Source: Flavobacterium frigidarium DSM 17623
GTDB taxonomy: Bacteria > Bacteroidota > Bacteroidia > Flavobacteriales > Flavobacteriaceae
Assembly (NCBI RefSeq): GCF_000425505.1
Contig: NZ_AUDO01000007.1
Span: 1 to 64,000, forward strand
DNA length: 64,000 bases
Direction: 5' to 3'
Below the pieces are notes generated by a model. That model saw only the letters and a list, made by a program, of their open reading frames with translations. It was not told the origin of the DNA and did no database searches. Every line of letters begins with the position of its first letter. Position 1 is the first letter of the stretch. Positions 16,416-25,550 of this stretch are shown in pieces. Made by a program: the position numbers and the translations under genes.

Positions 16416-18824
16416 ATGATAAAAGAAAAAGCTAATACTACCTTGACATTTGAAGACTTTAAAACGGAAGTTTTAAACGATTACAAGACTGCTATGATTA
16501 GTAGAGAATGTAGTTTGTTAGGACGTAGAGAGGTTTTAACTGGTAAAGCAAAATTTGGAATCTTTGGTGACGGAAAAGAAGTTCCGCAGCTAGCGATGGC
16601 CAAGTTTTTCAAAAATGGTGATTTCCGCTCTGGGTATTATCGTGATCAAACTTTTATGATGGCTATTGGGGAATTAACTATTGAACAGTTTTTTGCCGGT
16701 TTATATGGTAGCACTAGTATAGAAAAAGATCCTATGTCTGCAGGGAGACAAATGGGTGGGCATTTTGCCACTCATAGTTTGAATGAAGACGGTTCTTGGA
16801 AAAACTTAACACAACAAAAAAACTCAAGTGCAGACATCTCTCCTACTGCTGGGCAAATGCCTCGACTTTTAGGGTTAGCACAAGCTTCTAAAGTATACCG
16901 TCAAGTAGACGGAATCAAAAATAAAGAAAACTTTACTGTTAACGGAAACGAAGTGGCGTGGGGAACAATAGGAAATGCCAGTACTTCAGAGGGGTTGTTT
17001 TTTGAAACAATTAATGCAGCTGGAGTTTTACAAGTTCCTATGTTAATTAGCGTTTGGGATGATGAATACGGAATTTCGGTTCATGCAAAACACCAAACAA
17101 CAAAAGAAAACATCTCAGAAATCTTAAAAGGATACCAACGTGATGAAAATGCAAAGGGATACGAAATTCTAAGAGTAAAAGGTTGGGATTATACTGATTT
17201 GATTGCAACTTATGAGAAAGCTTCGGCAATTGCTCGTGAGCAACACGTTCCTGTATTAGTGCATGTTAATGAATTAACGCAACCCCAAGGGCATTCAACT
17301 TCTGGATCTCATGAGAGATATAAAGATGGTGATCGTTTGGCATGGGAAAGAGAATTTGATTGTATCAGACAAATGAGACTTTGGATGATTGCTATAAATA
17401 TTGCCTCTGCTCAAGAATTGAACGAGATTGATGCTGATGCAAAAAAACAAGTTCTTGAAGGTAAGAAAGCGGCTTGGGCTGCCTTTATCAACCCTATAGT
17501 TGCTGAGCAAAAAGAATTAATAAGCTTAATTGAGAAATTAGCTCCTACAAGTACTAATAAAGAAGCAATTTTAAATTTAGTATCTCAATTAAAAGGAACG
17601 AAAGATCCTTTGAAAAAAGAATTATTAATTACAGCACGTAAATCGTTGCGATTATTGCTTAACGAAAACGGTCAAGCAGAATTAGCACAATGGATCACAG
17701 AATATATTGAGAAAACACAACCTAATTTTAGCAGCCATTTACATTCAGAGTCTGATTTGAATGTATACTCTGTTGCTGAAGTGTTGCCTACATACAATGA
17801 AAATTCACAAGACGATGCGGATGGTCGCATGATTTTGCGTGATAACTTCGATGCAATATTCACAAAATATCCTGAAGCACTTATTTTTGGTGAAGATTCA
17901 GGAAACATTGGTGATGTAAATCAAGGTTTAGAAGGAATGCAAGAAAAGTATGGAGAACTTCGTGTTGCTGATGTTGGTATTCGTGAAGCTACAATTATTG
18001 GTCAAGGAATAGGAATGGCCATGCGTGGATTAAGACCAATCGCTGAAATTCAATATTTGGACTACTTGCTTTATGCAATCCAAATCATGAGTGATGATTT
18101 GGCTACACTTCAATATAGAACTTTAGGAAAGCAAAAAGCGCCGCTTATCATTCGTACACGTGGACACCGTCTAGAAGGAATCTGGCATTCAGGTTCACCT
18201 ATGGGGATGATTATTAATGCTATTAGAGGTATTCACGTTTTAGTTCCCAGAAATATGATGAAGGCAGCAGGATTTTACAACACTTTATTAGAGTGTGACG
18301 AACCTGCCTTAGTAATCGAATGTTTAAATGGATACCGATTAAAAGAAAAAACACCCACTAATTACGGTGAATTTAAAACACCAATTGGAGTTGTAGAAAC
18401 AATCAAAGAAGGTAAAGACATCACATTAGTCTCTTACGGATCTACATTAAGATTAGTAGAGCAAGCGGCCAGAGAATTACAAGAAGTAGGTATTGATTGT
18501 GAGGTTATCGATTTACAATCATTATTACCATTTGACATCAAACATGATTTGGTAAAAAGTGTAATGAAAACGAACCGTTTATTAGTAATCGACGAAGATG
18601 TTCCTGGTGGTGCTTCAGCATATATCATGCAACAAATAGTTGAGCAACAAGATGCTTATAAATATTTAGATAGTAAACCACAAACATTAGCAGCAAAGGC
18701 ACACCGTCCTTCATATGGTACAGATGGTGATTACTTCTCTAAACCTTCAACCGAAGATATTTACGAAAAAGTATATGAAATGATGAATGAAGCAAATCCT
18801 GCTAAATTCCCTAAGTTATACTAA
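16416..18824 (+). CDS. 2-oxoacid dehydrogenase E1, fused alpha and beta subunits
   Basis: An 802-residue TPP enzyme joining E1 alpha (about 1-390) and E1 beta (about 450-802), the form Flavobacteria use for the branched-chain 2-oxoacid (2-oxoisovalerate) dehydrogenase complex. Alpha signs are FGDGKEVPQLAMAKFF, SPTAGQMPRLLGLA and TQPQGHSTSGSHERY. Beta signs are FGEDSGNIGDVNQGLEG, ADVGIREATIIGQGIGMAMRG, PLIIRTRGHR and VIDLQSLLPFD. The alpha TPP motif reads GNASTSEG, with Asn where GD or GE is usual. E2 and E3 are not nearby, so the complex is completed elsewhere. Substrate class is inferred from fusion type; a pyruvate role cannot be excluded. Confidence 0.88.
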   Translation: MIKEKANTTLTFEDFKTEVLNDYKTAMISRECSLLGRREVLTGKAKFGIFGDGKEVPQLAMAKFFKNGDFRSGYYRDQTFMMAIGELTIEQFFAGLYGSTSIEKDPMSAGRQMGGHFATHSLNEDGSWKNLTQQKNSSADISPTAGQMPRLLGLAQASKVYRQVDGIKNKENFTVNGNEVAWGTIGNASTSEGLFFETINAAGVLQVPMLISVWDDEYGISVHAKHQTTKENISEILKGYQRDENAKGYEILRVKGWDYTDLIATYEKASAIAREQHVPVLVHVNELTQPQGHSTSGSHERYKDGDRLAWEREFDCIRQMRLWMIAINIASAQELNEIDADAKKQVLEGKKAAWAAFINPIVAEQKELISLIEKLAPTSTNKEAILNLVSQLKGTKDPLKKELLITARKSLRLLLNENGQAELAQWITEYIEKTQPNFSSHLHSESDLNVYSVAEVLPTYNENSQDDADGRMILRDNFDAIFTKYPEALIFGEDSGNIGDVNQGLEGMQEKYGELRVADVGIREATIIGQGIGMAMRGLRPIAEIQYLDYLLYAIQIMSDDLATLQYRTLGKQKAPLIIRTRGHRLEGIWHSGSPMGMIINAIRGIHVLVPRNMMKAAGFYNTLLECDEPALVIECLNGYRLKEKTPTNYGEFKTPIGVVETIKEGKDITLVSYGSTLRLVEQAARELQEVGIDCEVIDLQSLLPFDIKHDLVKSVMKTNRLLVIDEDVPGGASAYIMQQIVEQQDAYKYLDSKPQTLAAKAHRPSYGTDGDYFSKPSTEDIYEKVYEMMNEANPAKFPKLY

Positions 18825-18843
18825 TAACATATTATTTATCATC

Positions 18844-18877
18844 AAATCCCAAACAGCACTTGTTTGGGATTTTTTGT
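18844..18877 (+). terminator. Terminator after the E1 dehydrogenase gene
   Basis: AAATCCCAAACA (18844-18855) pairs perfectly with TGTTTGGGATTT (18861-18872) across a five-base loop, followed by T. Confidence 0.9.
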
Positions 18878-19003
18878 TTCAGGCAACTCCCCTTTTAAAC
18901 CATTCTAATTCCTGTTGTGATTATTTTATGATGAACAAACGTTAAACTAAATTGTAGCGAATACAATAAAGCGTAATTTTAGTATTCGAAAAAAAAAAAC
19001 ACT

Positions 19004-19297
19004 ATGGAAAAATATGCCTTATTAGGAAGATTAGAAGCTAAACCTGGAAAAGAACAAGAAGTTGCAGCATTTTTAAAAAGTGCGCTTCCAATTGCTGAAA
19101 ATGAAAACGCTACCGTAAAATGGTATGGTCTACAATTTGGACCATCTTCTTTTGGAATCTTTGACACTTTCGAAACAGAAGCAGGTAGAAAAGAACATTT
19201 AGAAGGTGAAATTGCAGCCTCATTAATGAAACATGCTGGAGAATTACTATCGCAAGATCCAATAATCGAATTTGTTGAGTTGCTCGCAGTGAAATAG
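19004..19297 (+). CDS. ABM-domain protein (YgiN-like putative monooxygenase)
   Basis: A 97-residue protein with a single antibiotic-biosynthesis-monooxygenase fold (dimeric alpha-beta ferredoxin-like). YALLGRLEAKPGKEQEVAAFLKSALPIAENE is the typical first strand and helix, and FGIFDTFETEAGRKEHLEGE the second strand and helix. Members include quinol monooxygenases and haem-degrading enzymes, but many have no known substrate, and no cofactor site can be read here. It is a single-gene unit. Its ATG follows directly after a TTCGAA sequence with a long A tract, and a perfect terminator hairpin follows. Confidence 0.8.
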   Translation: MEKYALLGRLEAKPGKEQEVAAFLKSALPIAENENATVKWYGLQFGPSSFGIFDTFETEAGRKEHLEGEIAASLMKHAGELLSQDPIIEFVELLAVK

Positions 19298-19379
19298 TAT
19301 CACATCCTTATTTAAATTTAGCGATGTATTAAGCACATAACAGCTACCGTTAATTTAAATGAGCTAAAAATGATTTTTT

Positions 19380-19419
19380 AAAGCCAACATATATTTTTTA
19401 TGTTGGCTTTAATTTTTTT
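19380..19419 (+). terminator. Terminator after the ABM gene
   Basis: AAAGCCAACATA (19380-19391) pairs perfectly with TATGTTGGCTTT (19399-19410), followed by a T-rich tract. Confidence 0.85.
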
Positions 19420-19447
19420 ATTTTAGCAATCTAAACTACATTAAATA

Positions 19448-20128
19448 ATGACCTTATTAGAAAACATACTACATACTATTGAAGATGCATCAGTAATACC
19501 CACTGAAGTATCTCTTAATAAATACACTTCTTTAGATTTATCTGTAACTAATGAAGAGTTAAAAACAGCTTCTCTAAACAACGCAATTGATTTCGAACTT
19601 TTTATCGAAAATAAATTAGCTGAGAATAATGCAAAAGTAGCCTACGGAGGATACAATGAAGAGCGTAACTTATATAAAAGAAGTACAATCTTTAGAGATG
19701 ATGCAACAGAGGAACGCAATATGCATATTGGACTTGATTTATGGATAAAAGCTGGAACCGAAATTATATGTCCGGTAGATGGCACCATTCATAGTTTTAA
19801 TGACAATGCTGGTTTAGGCGATTATGGTCCTACAATTATAATGAAACACGAACTTAACAAGGAAATTTTTTATACCTTGTATGGACATTTGTCTAGAGCA
19901 AGTTTAGAAGGATTAATTATTGGAGCCACATACAAAAAAGGCCAGCAATTAGGAACCTTAGGAGATGCAGCAGTAAACGGAGACTATGCCCCTCACCTGC
20001 ATTTCCAAATTATAAGCGATATACAAAAATACTCGGGCGATTATCCTGGAGTATGTAGTAAAAAAGAATTAGCTTACTACTTAGAGAATTGCCCTGATCC
20101 AAATATATTATTAAAACTTAATGCATAA
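19448..20128 (+). CDS. M23-type (LytM) metallopeptidase domain protein, no signal peptide
   Basis: A 226-residue protein whose C-terminal half is a LytM/M23 zinc peptidase domain. The metal ligands are present as H93 and D97 in MHIGLDLW and H185 in HLHFQ. H183 of the same APHLHF motif and H147 in YGHLSR are the catalytic histidines. The domain ends in IQKYSGDYPGVCSKKELA, typical of a cytoplasmic branch of M23-like proteins. There is no signal peptide or membrane segment, so peptidoglycan cleavage in the periplasm is doubtful and another substrate is possible. It is followed after five bases by a lipoprotein gene, and the two are probably cotranscribed. Confidence 0.8.
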   Translation: MTLLENILHTIEDASVIPTEVSLNKYTSLDLSVTNEELKTASLNNAIDFELFIENKLAENNAKVAYGGYNEERNLYKRSTIFRDDATEERNMHIGLDLWIKAGTEIICPVDGTIHSFNDNAGLGDYGPTIIMKHELNKEIFYTLYGHLSRASLEGLIIGATYKKGQQLGTLGDAAVNGDYAPHLHFQIISDIQKYSGDYPGVCSKKELAYYLENCPDPNILLKLNA

Positions 20129-20133
20129 TCATC

Positions 20134-20631
20134 ATGAAAAAATTTATCATCCTTCTTAGTTTAATGGTTTTAGCAAGTTGTAAAACAAATAAAATTGTAA
20201 CTACTAGTTCAAGTACTAGCATTAGCGAACCAGCAAAAACAGGTATCCAGCAGTTGCCACTTACATCTGTAGATTTAGCACATAAAACCAGAGCATACGA
20301 ATTAGGAAAAAGAATATTGAATACATGTAATACTTCAAAATTCAAGCCTTTTACATCAGATGAAGCAACGCAAAGTATTATCAATAACATTACTTTAGAA
20401 AAATTATCTAAGACATGTAACCGATACCGACAATCTTACGGAGACTTCAAAGATTTACAATTGGCTGAAATTTATCAAGATTACGATGATTCCACTACAG
20501 TGTTTAGATACAAAGCTTTGTACACAAAAGAAGTTGCTAATAAAGAACTACGTGTGTATATGAATAATGAAAATAAAGTATCAGGAATAAAATCAATGGA
20601 TTGGGAAACCACCTTCGAACGTAAAAAATAA
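20134..20631 (+). CDS. Hypothetical lipoprotein
   Basis: A 165-residue lipoprotein: the signal peptide ends in LMVLASC, predicting lipidation at Cys 16. A Ser/Thr-rich linker (SSSTSISEP) leads to a domain of about 110 residues. Its helices (ELGKRILNTCNTSKFKPFTSDEA) precede strands (FRYKALYTKEV, ELRVYMNNENKVSGI). The order of helices then curved sheet resembles small NTF2-like or DUF3887-like folds, only weakly. The function is unknown. It lies five bases after the M23-type gene in an apparent two-gene operon closed by a terminator. Confidence 0.65.
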   Translation: MKKFIILLSLMVLASCKTNKIVTTSSSTSISEPAKTGIQQLPLTSVDLAHKTRAYELGKRILNTCNTSKFKPFTSDEATQSIINNITLEKLSKTCNRYRQSYGDFKDLQLAEIYQDYDDSTTVFRYKALYTKEVANKELRVYMNNENKVSGIKSMDWETTFERKK

Positions 20632-20651
20632 ACAACAGTGTCAATATATTT

Positions 20652-20694
20652 AAAGCCAGTATAAGAAGTAACATTCTTTTACTGGCTTTTTTTG
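20652..20694 (+). terminator. Terminator after the lipoprotein gene
   Basis: AAAGCCAGTA (20652-20661) pairs with TACTGGCTTT (20680-20689), followed by T. The remaining gap to the aldehyde dehydrogenase gene (20695-21035) is AT-rich with no gene; a TACCTTTA near 20909 is a weak -7 candidate. Confidence 0.85.
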
Positions 20695-21035
20695 TTCCGA
20701 TTAGCTTATGACAAAAAACATACCAAAGAAGGAATTTCAAAAAAATTAACTACAGCCTTTATCAGTAGTTATTGGTAAACACTAGATTCACAGTTAAAAC
20801 GCTACATATAAATATTTTACGGGTATATAAATGTTAAATTTTAGCATTATATTAATAGATTTAAGATTGGATTTTAACTTAAAATTGGAACAAGCACGTT
20901 CAAGTTAACTGTACCTTTATAAAACAAAATTTAATCAGCTAGTGCTGCCACTTTAAATTGATTTACTATTTAAAGTTATTTTAAGGCTAATGCGAAATAG
21001 ATTAAATTATTTATTAATTAAAATTTTACATATAT

Positions 21036-22400
21036 ATGTCTATTAAAACAACAAACCCCGCTACAAATAAGGTCGAAAAATCATTTGATGAAATGACCGA
21101 TAAACAAGTTGATAATGCAATTGAATTATCAAATAAAACGTTCCAAGATTGGAAAAAAACCAGTTATAAAGAACGCGCAACCCTACTTCATAAGGTAGCA
21201 GATTTAATGCGTGAGAAGAAAACAGAATTAGCCAAATTGATTACTCTAGAGATGGGAAAAGTTATTGCCCAATCTGAAGGAGAAATTGATTTGAGCGCAA
21301 GCATATTAGATTATTATGCAGATAATGCAGAAAAATTCTTGGCAGATAAAAAATTGAGTCCTGAAGAAGGAAAAGCCTTCGTAAGAAGCAGTCCAATTGG
21401 AGTGTTATTTGGAGTAATGCCATGGAATTTCCCATTCTATCAGGTTGTGCGTTTTGCAGCTCCTAATATTATGGTAGGAAACACCATTTTATTAAAACAC
21501 GCTTCAATCGTACCACAATGTGCTATTGCAATTGACGAATTATTTAAAGAAGCAGGAGCTCCTGAGGGATTATACACTAACTTGATGATTTCAGGAAAGA
21601 GAAGTACTGCCCTAGTTGATGATACAAGAATTAAAGGAGTGTCATTAACAGGTAGTGAAGGTGCAGGTGCTAGTATGGCCGCAGCTGCCGGTAAAAATTT
21701 AAAAAGATCTGTATTGGAGTTAGGAGGTAGTGATGCTTTTATCGTTCTAGCAGATGCAGATATTGATCAAACAGTTGATTTGGCTATTTTTGGTCGAATG
21801 AACAATAATGGACAAAGTTGTGTCGCTTCAAAACGATTTATCGCTGTTGAAGAAGTAGCAGATGAGTTCTTAGAAAAATTCACAGCAAAAATTAAAGCGC
21901 TGAAAGTTGGTGACCCTATGGATCCAAGTACAGATGTGGGACCATTAAGTAGTCAAGAAGCACTAGACAACATTTTAGATCAAGTTAAAAGATTTGAAGC
22001 TGCCGGTGCAAAAATTGTAGTTGGTGGAAAAAGAGCTCTAGATGAAGGTGCTTTTATGCAACCAACATTATTGACTAATTTAAATAGAGACGAAGAAACA
22101 TTCAAAGAAGAATTATTTGGACCAGTTGCTTCATTCTATAAAGTTAAGAACGAACAAGAAGCTATTGACTTAGCTAATGATTCACCATTTGGTTTAGGAG
22201 GATCTATCTACACTAAAGATATCGAAAAAGCCATTAAAATTGCTGATCAAATTGATTCAGGAATGGTTTTTATTAACTCTCCTACTTGGACGCAAGCTGA
22301 TTTACCATTTGGTGGGACTAAAAGATCAGGTTATGGTAGAGAGTTATCAGAACAAGGAATACACGAATTTGTAAATAAAAAATTAATACGTGTAAGCTAG
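21036..22400 (+). CDS. NAD(P)-dependent aldehyde dehydrogenase, succinate-semialdehyde dehydrogenase type
   Basis: A 454-residue aldehyde dehydrogenase. It has the cofactor-binding VMPWNFPFYQVVRFAAPN (N131), the general base Glu in VLELGGSDAFIVLADADID (E228), and the catalytic Cys in NNNGQSCVASKR (C262). The short length (about 455 residues) and the sequence around FGVMPWNFPF and TWTQADLPFGGTKRSGYGRELS resemble the Sad/YneI branch, which oxidises succinate semialdehyde to succinate. Substrate remains inferred. It stands alone between a terminator-bearing gap and its own terminator, at the edge of a run of stress-related genes. Confidence 0.88.
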   Translation: MSIKTTNPATNKVEKSFDEMTDKQVDNAIELSNKTFQDWKKTSYKERATLLHKVADLMREKKTELAKLITLEMGKVIAQSEGEIDLSASILDYYADNAEKFLADKKLSPEEGKAFVRSSPIGVLFGVMPWNFPFYQVVRFAAPNIMVGNTILLKHASIVPQCAIAIDELFKEAGAPEGLYTNLMISGKRSTALVDDTRIKGVSLTGSEGAGASMAAAAGKNLKRSVLELGGSDAFIVLADADIDQTVDLAIFGRMNNNGQSCVASKRFIAVEEVADEFLEKFTAKIKALKVGDPMDPSTDVGPLSSQEALDNILDQVKRFEAAGAKIVVGGKRALDEGAFMQPTLLTNLNRDEETFKEELFGPVASFYKVKNEQEAIDLANDSPFGLGGSIYTKDIEKAIKIADQIDSGMVFINSPTWTQADLPFGGTKRSGYGRELSEQGIHEFVNKKLIRVS

Positions 22401-22437
22401 TTTGTAAGGTTACTAATTTACAACTTATTAATTATTT

Positions 22438-22478
22438 AAAGAGCGGTAGCTGTCATTAGACAACTACCGCTCTTTTGC
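22438..22478 (+). terminator. Terminator after the aldehyde dehydrogenase gene
   Basis: AAAGAGCGGTAG (22438-22449) pairs perfectly with CTACCGCTCTTT (22464-22475). Confidence 0.9.
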
Positions 22479-22505
22479 GTTTATTACGTTTCAAAATAGG
22501 CATCC

Positions 22506-22543
22506 GTAAATACTGTAACTTTTGAAAGCAATTCCATAAATAG
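22506..22543 (+). promoter_or_regulatory. Shared upstream motif, copy A (GTAAATACTGTAACTTTTGAA)
   Basis: This copy shares GTAAATAC and AACTT.TGAA, in register, with longer matches at 27966 and 28581. It lies about 110 bases before the small membrane-protein gene at 22616. The downstream half ends in CATAAAT rather than TATAAC. Confidence 0.5.
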
Positions 22544-22615
22544 AAAAGCCTACTGCTGTTTTATCTTTGTAAATGTAATTACTGCAGTAATAACAAGCAC
22601 TAAAACAAAATAAAG

Positions 22616-22810
22616 ATGAACTTAAAAAGAATATTTGGAGCCTTACTAACCTTACTAGGATTAGCTGCTTTAATCTATACAGCAATAGCATTTACTAATG
22701 GCTCTAGTGAAGGACAAGATGTCAAAACGATGATCGTTTATGGTATTTTAGGTTTGGTCTTTTTTAGTTCAGGAATTAGCTTAGTCAAAGCCACAAAGGA
22801 TGAATCTTAA
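22616..22810 (+). CDS. Small two-helix membrane protein
   Basis: A 64-residue protein with two predicted membrane helices, about residues 6-28 (IFGALLTLLGLAALIYTAIAF) and 41-58 (MIVYGILGLVFFSSGISLV), and a short polar loop SSEGQDVK. No catalytic residues are seen. It starts a run of small envelope and stress genes: another two-helix protein follows after 94 bases, then Dps. The helix-loop-helix arrangement and size match many uncharacterised inner-membrane stress proteins. A copy of the shared upstream motif precedes it. Confidence 0.65.
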   Translation: MNLKRIFGALLTLLGLAALIYTAIAFTNGSSEGQDVKTMIVYGILGLVFFSSGISLVKATKDES

Positions 22811-22904
22811 GAGGCATCAATAATTGAATAACCAAAACCATTGTGATACGCTTTTAAATTTTCGAAAAGAAAAAAAAGTCATTCGCAATTTAAATTGAAA
22901 TTAT

Positions 22905-23120
22905 ATGAAATCAAGATCAATAGGAATCGCAATAATAGTTATAGGAGCAATAATGGTGTTTTACACAGGATTTAACTACGTAACTAAAGAAAAGGTAGTA
23001 GATATTGGTCCGATAGAAATCAATAAAGAAGAAAATCACCCAGTACAATGGTCCCCTATTGTAGGTGTCGCGCTTCTTGTAGGAGGCATACTATTAGTAG
23101 TTGCTGATAAAAGAAAATAA
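22905..23120 (+). CDS. Small two-helix membrane protein next to dps
   Basis: A 71-residue protein with two predicted membrane helices: about 5-23 (SIGIAIIVIGAIMVFYTGF) and 50-66 (PIVGVALLVGGILLVVA). They are joined by an acidic, charged loop (EKVVDIGPIEINKEENH). It has the same architecture as the preceding gene product but little direct similarity. The function is unknown. It lies 44 bases before dps in the same direction, so cotranscription is likely and a role in oxidative or envelope stress is inferred from context. Confidence 0.65.
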   Translation: MKSRSIGIAIIVIGAIMVFYTGFNYVTKEKVVDIGPIEINKEENHPVQWSPIVGVALLVGGILLVVADKRK

Positions 23121-23164
23121 ACAATAATTGAATAAATAATAGAATCTAAATAAAAAATAATATT

Positions 23165-23638
23165 ATGAAACCACATATTGGAATAGCAGATAAAAAATTA
23201 GATAGCAGTATAACCTTATTATCAGCGGTATTAGCTGATGCAGTAACACTGTACACAAAAACAAGAAAATTTCACTGGAATGTATCAGGAGAAAGTTTTA
23301 TGGAAATCCACAAATTGTTTGAAAACCAATACAAGCAATTAGAGGTTAACATTGACGAAATAGCAGAGCGCATCAATAAATTAGGTGGGAAAACTATTGG
23401 GACAATGAAAGAATTCACAGATCTAACAAGATTGAAAGAATCTCCAAATGTGTACCCGTCACAAAAAGATATGATTAAAGAATTACTTGGAGATCATGAA
23501 ACAGTAATCCAACAATTAAGAAAAGATATCGATACTGCTGAAGAGGAAAATAATGATGTAGGTACAGCAGATTTTCTAACTTCATTGTTACTAGGACATG
23601 AAACAATAGCTTGGATATTAAGAAGATATTTAAGCTAG
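23165..23638 (+). CDS. dps: Dps ferritin-like DNA protection protein
   Basis: A 157-residue Dps. Twelve such subunits form a shell that oxidises Fe(II) with hydrogen peroxide and stores iron, protecting DNA in stationary phase and oxidative stress. The inter-subunit ferroxidase site is visible: H37 and W38 in KFHWNVSGESF, H49 in FMEIHKLFE, and D64 and E68 in IDEIAERINKLGG. The short N-terminus lacks the Lys-rich tail used by E. coli Dps to bind DNA, so direct DNA binding is uncertain. It is preceded by two small membrane-protein genes and followed by a strong terminator. Confidence 0.93.
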   Translation: MKPHIGIADKKLDSSITLLSAVLADAVTLYTKTRKFHWNVSGESFMEIHKLFENQYKQLEVNIDEIAERINKLGGKTIGTMKEFTDLTRLKESPNVYPSQKDMIKELLGDHETVIQQLRKDIDTAEEENNDVGTADFLTSLLLGHETIAWILRRYLS

Positions 23639-23708
23639 AAAAATAGCGATTTTTCTTGAGTAAGTACTATTCAGGATAATTGGTATATAAATTGGTTTTT
23701 TGGTTTGT

Positions 23709-23745
23709 AAAAAGGGCTGTCTTTATATAAGGCAGCCCTTTTTCG
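23709..23745 (+). terminator. Terminator after dps
   Basis: AAAAAGGGCTGTCTT (23709-23723) pairs with AAGGCAGCCCTTTTT (23729-23743) with one G-U pair. Confidence 0.9.
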
Positions 23746-23759
23746 GTGCTTTTCAATAT

Positions 23760-23785
23760 GTAAATACCATAATATAATTGAATTG
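23760..23785 (+). promoter_or_regulatory. Shared upstream motif, partial copy D (GTAAATACCATAA)
   Basis: The first 13 bases match the motif copies at 28581 and 27966, but the later AACTT half is replaced by TATAATTGAATT. It precedes the YihY gene by about 120 bases and is the weakest of the four copies. Confidence 0.35.
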
Positions 23786-23883
23786 AAACGTAAATAATTT
23801 AAGCTTAAAATTCAGAAATTTACATCAGCTTATAATTGCTTATTTGCAATGAAAAAGCCAAGTTTAACCTTAACAATTGTAAC

Positions 23884-24807
23884 ATGAGTTTTAAATTAAA
23901 ACATAGCTTTGAATTATTAAAAACTACTTTTAAAAGTTGGAATGACAAAGATCCTTTTAGACAAAGTGCTGTAATCGCCTACTACGCTATTTTTAGCATC
24001 CCAGGATTGTTAGTACTCATAATCACTGTTGCAGGATATTTCTATGGTACGACAAATGTTAACGACAATATTATGGGACAAATATCTGATACTATTGGTC
24101 CAGATGCTGCGCAACAAGTGAGCAACATGTTAGAAAAATCAACCGCCGAAAAATCAACTGTTTGGGGTAGTATAATAGGAGTTGCAGTATTGTTATTTGG
24201 TTCAACCGCAGTATTTGTTGAATTACAGAAAACGTTCAATCAAATTTGGAAAGTAGAACTTAAAGTTCAAAAAGAGGGCATAATGGCACTTGTAAGGGCT
24301 AGATTATTTTCTTTCGGTCTTATCTTGGCGATCGCTTTTTTACTTACTATTTCGTTAGTTATTTCGACCTTGCTTTCTTCAATGGGAACGTGGTTAAAAG
24401 TATACACCCATGATTCTACAATTATTTTATATAACATCATCAACTTCGTGTTTTCGCTAGCAATTATATCTGTGTTGTTTGCTTTGATGTTTAAAATACT
24501 TCCAGATGCCAAAATAAAATGGAAACACGTGTGGATGGGCGGTATTGTTACGGGATTGCTATTTACAATCGGTAAAACACTACTGGCTTATTATTTTAGT
24601 ACTTCTGATCCAGGATCAATCTACGGAGTAGCCGGATCCCTAATTTTAATTTTATTATGGGTTTCTTATTCTTCGATGATTTTATTTTTTGGCGCTGAAT
24701 TTACGGCTACTTATGCTCGAAAATATTCAGGTGATATAGAACCTACAGAAATTGCAGTTGCATCGCGAGAAGATCAAAAACTTATTGAAAGCAAGACTTC
24801 GAAATAG
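23884..24807 (+). CDS. YihY/UPF0761 (BrkB) family inner-membrane protein
   Basis: Probably 307 residues from the ATG at 23884 (MSFKLKHSFELLKTTFKSW); a TTG at 23836 would add 16 unlikely residues. The family signature appears early: DPFRQSAVIAYYAIFSIPGLLVLII. About six membrane helices follow, and the conserved GSIYGVAGSLILILLWVSYSSMILFFGAEFTATYA lies near the C-terminus. Members were once misnamed ribonuclease BN; their role is unsettled, with envelope or lipid transport links proposed for some. It lies among stress and envelope genes, with no strong terminator between it and the DUF2383 gene downstream. Confidence 0.88.
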   Translation: MSFKLKHSFELLKTTFKSWNDKDPFRQSAVIAYYAIFSIPGLLVLIITVAGYFYGTTNVNDNIMGQISDTIGPDAAQQVSNMLEKSTAEKSTVWGSIIGVAVLLFGSTAVFVELQKTFNQIWKVELKVQKEGIMALVRARLFSFGLILAIAFLLTISLVISTLLSSMGTWLKVYTHDSTIILYNIINFVFSLAIISVLFALMFKILPDAKIKWKHVWMGGIVTGLLFTIGKTLLAYYFSTSDPGSIYGVAGSLILILLWVSYSSMILFFGAEFTATYARKYSGDIEPTEIAVASREDQKLIESKTSK

Positions 24808-25023
24808 TAAGTGAGCGTGATTTTCGAAATAGAATAAAGCGAGAAGTAATCAATTAACAGTGCAATTCTTCATAAAAACTACCACGCCGATTTTCATAAT
24901 ATTAGTATAATTATATGTTAATATTATAATTTAATCTCAAAGTATTGATACATAAAATAGCTGCTTCTAATCGACCTTTACATTGTGATATAAGTTAAAT
25001 ATTTAATTACAAAATAGACAAAG

Positions 25024-25473
25024 ATGAATACAGAATCAGCCATAAAATTACTAAACTCTTTTATCATTATTAATAATGATAGAATCGAAAGATACAAACT
25101 TGCAGCACAAGATATAGAAAGCTATAGTTTGAAAAATGCATTTCAAAATTTCCAAAAAACGAGTCAAAAATGTAATGCAGAATTGAGTAACGAAATCATT
25201 AAGTTAGGTGGTACTCCTTTAAGCACAGAAAGCAATTTTAACGGCATCAGTAAAATGTGGTTAGCAATAAAAAATAACTTTATATACAGAGATTTAAAAA
25301 AGTTGATTACGAGTATCGAATTTAGCGAAAATGAAATAATGCAAACGTACTACACGACTATTTCAAACAATCGTGATGCGCTAAGTGAAAATCAACAATT
25401 AATGTTGAGCGAACAATACTTTTCAATAAATACAGAGCATTATGAGATCAAATCTTTGAAATCACTTTTGTAA
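25024..25473 (+). CDS. DUF2383 (PA2169-like) four-helix protein
   Basis: A 149-residue, fully helical soluble protein. LLNSFIIINNDRIERYKLAAQDIES is the first helix of the DUF2383 ferritin-like four-helix bundle, and LSNEIIKLGGTPLSTESNFNGISKMWLAIKN is the diagnostic turn. Members turn up beside stress genes in many bacteria. Some have ferritin-like metal residues, but here only scattered Glu and His residues are visible and no metal site can be asserted. It lies 77 bases before the Mla-type permease gene in the same direction; cotranscription is possible but uncertain. Confidence 0.8.
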   Translation: MNTESAIKLLNSFIIINNDRIERYKLAAQDIESYSLKNAFQNFQKTSQKCNAELSNEIIKLGGTPLSTESNFNGISKMWLAIKNNFIYRDLKKLITSIEFSENEIMQTYYTTISNNRDALSENQQLMLSEQYFSINTEHYEIKSLKSLL

Positions 25474-25550
25474 GCTGTACTATCAATTCAAAATAAAGGA
25501 AATCTTTAATAGAACAACAATACTTAATATTCATTTTAAATAAAAGTGCT

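Noticed and set aside
18979..19167. Minus-strand frame opposite the ABM-domain gene
   Set aside because: A shadow of the plus-strand gene; the plus frame has a clear domain and its own terminator.
23836..23883. Upstream TTG start for the YihY-family gene
   Set aside because: The family's N-terminal segment begins at the ATG at 23884, and the extra residues are polar and unlike the family.
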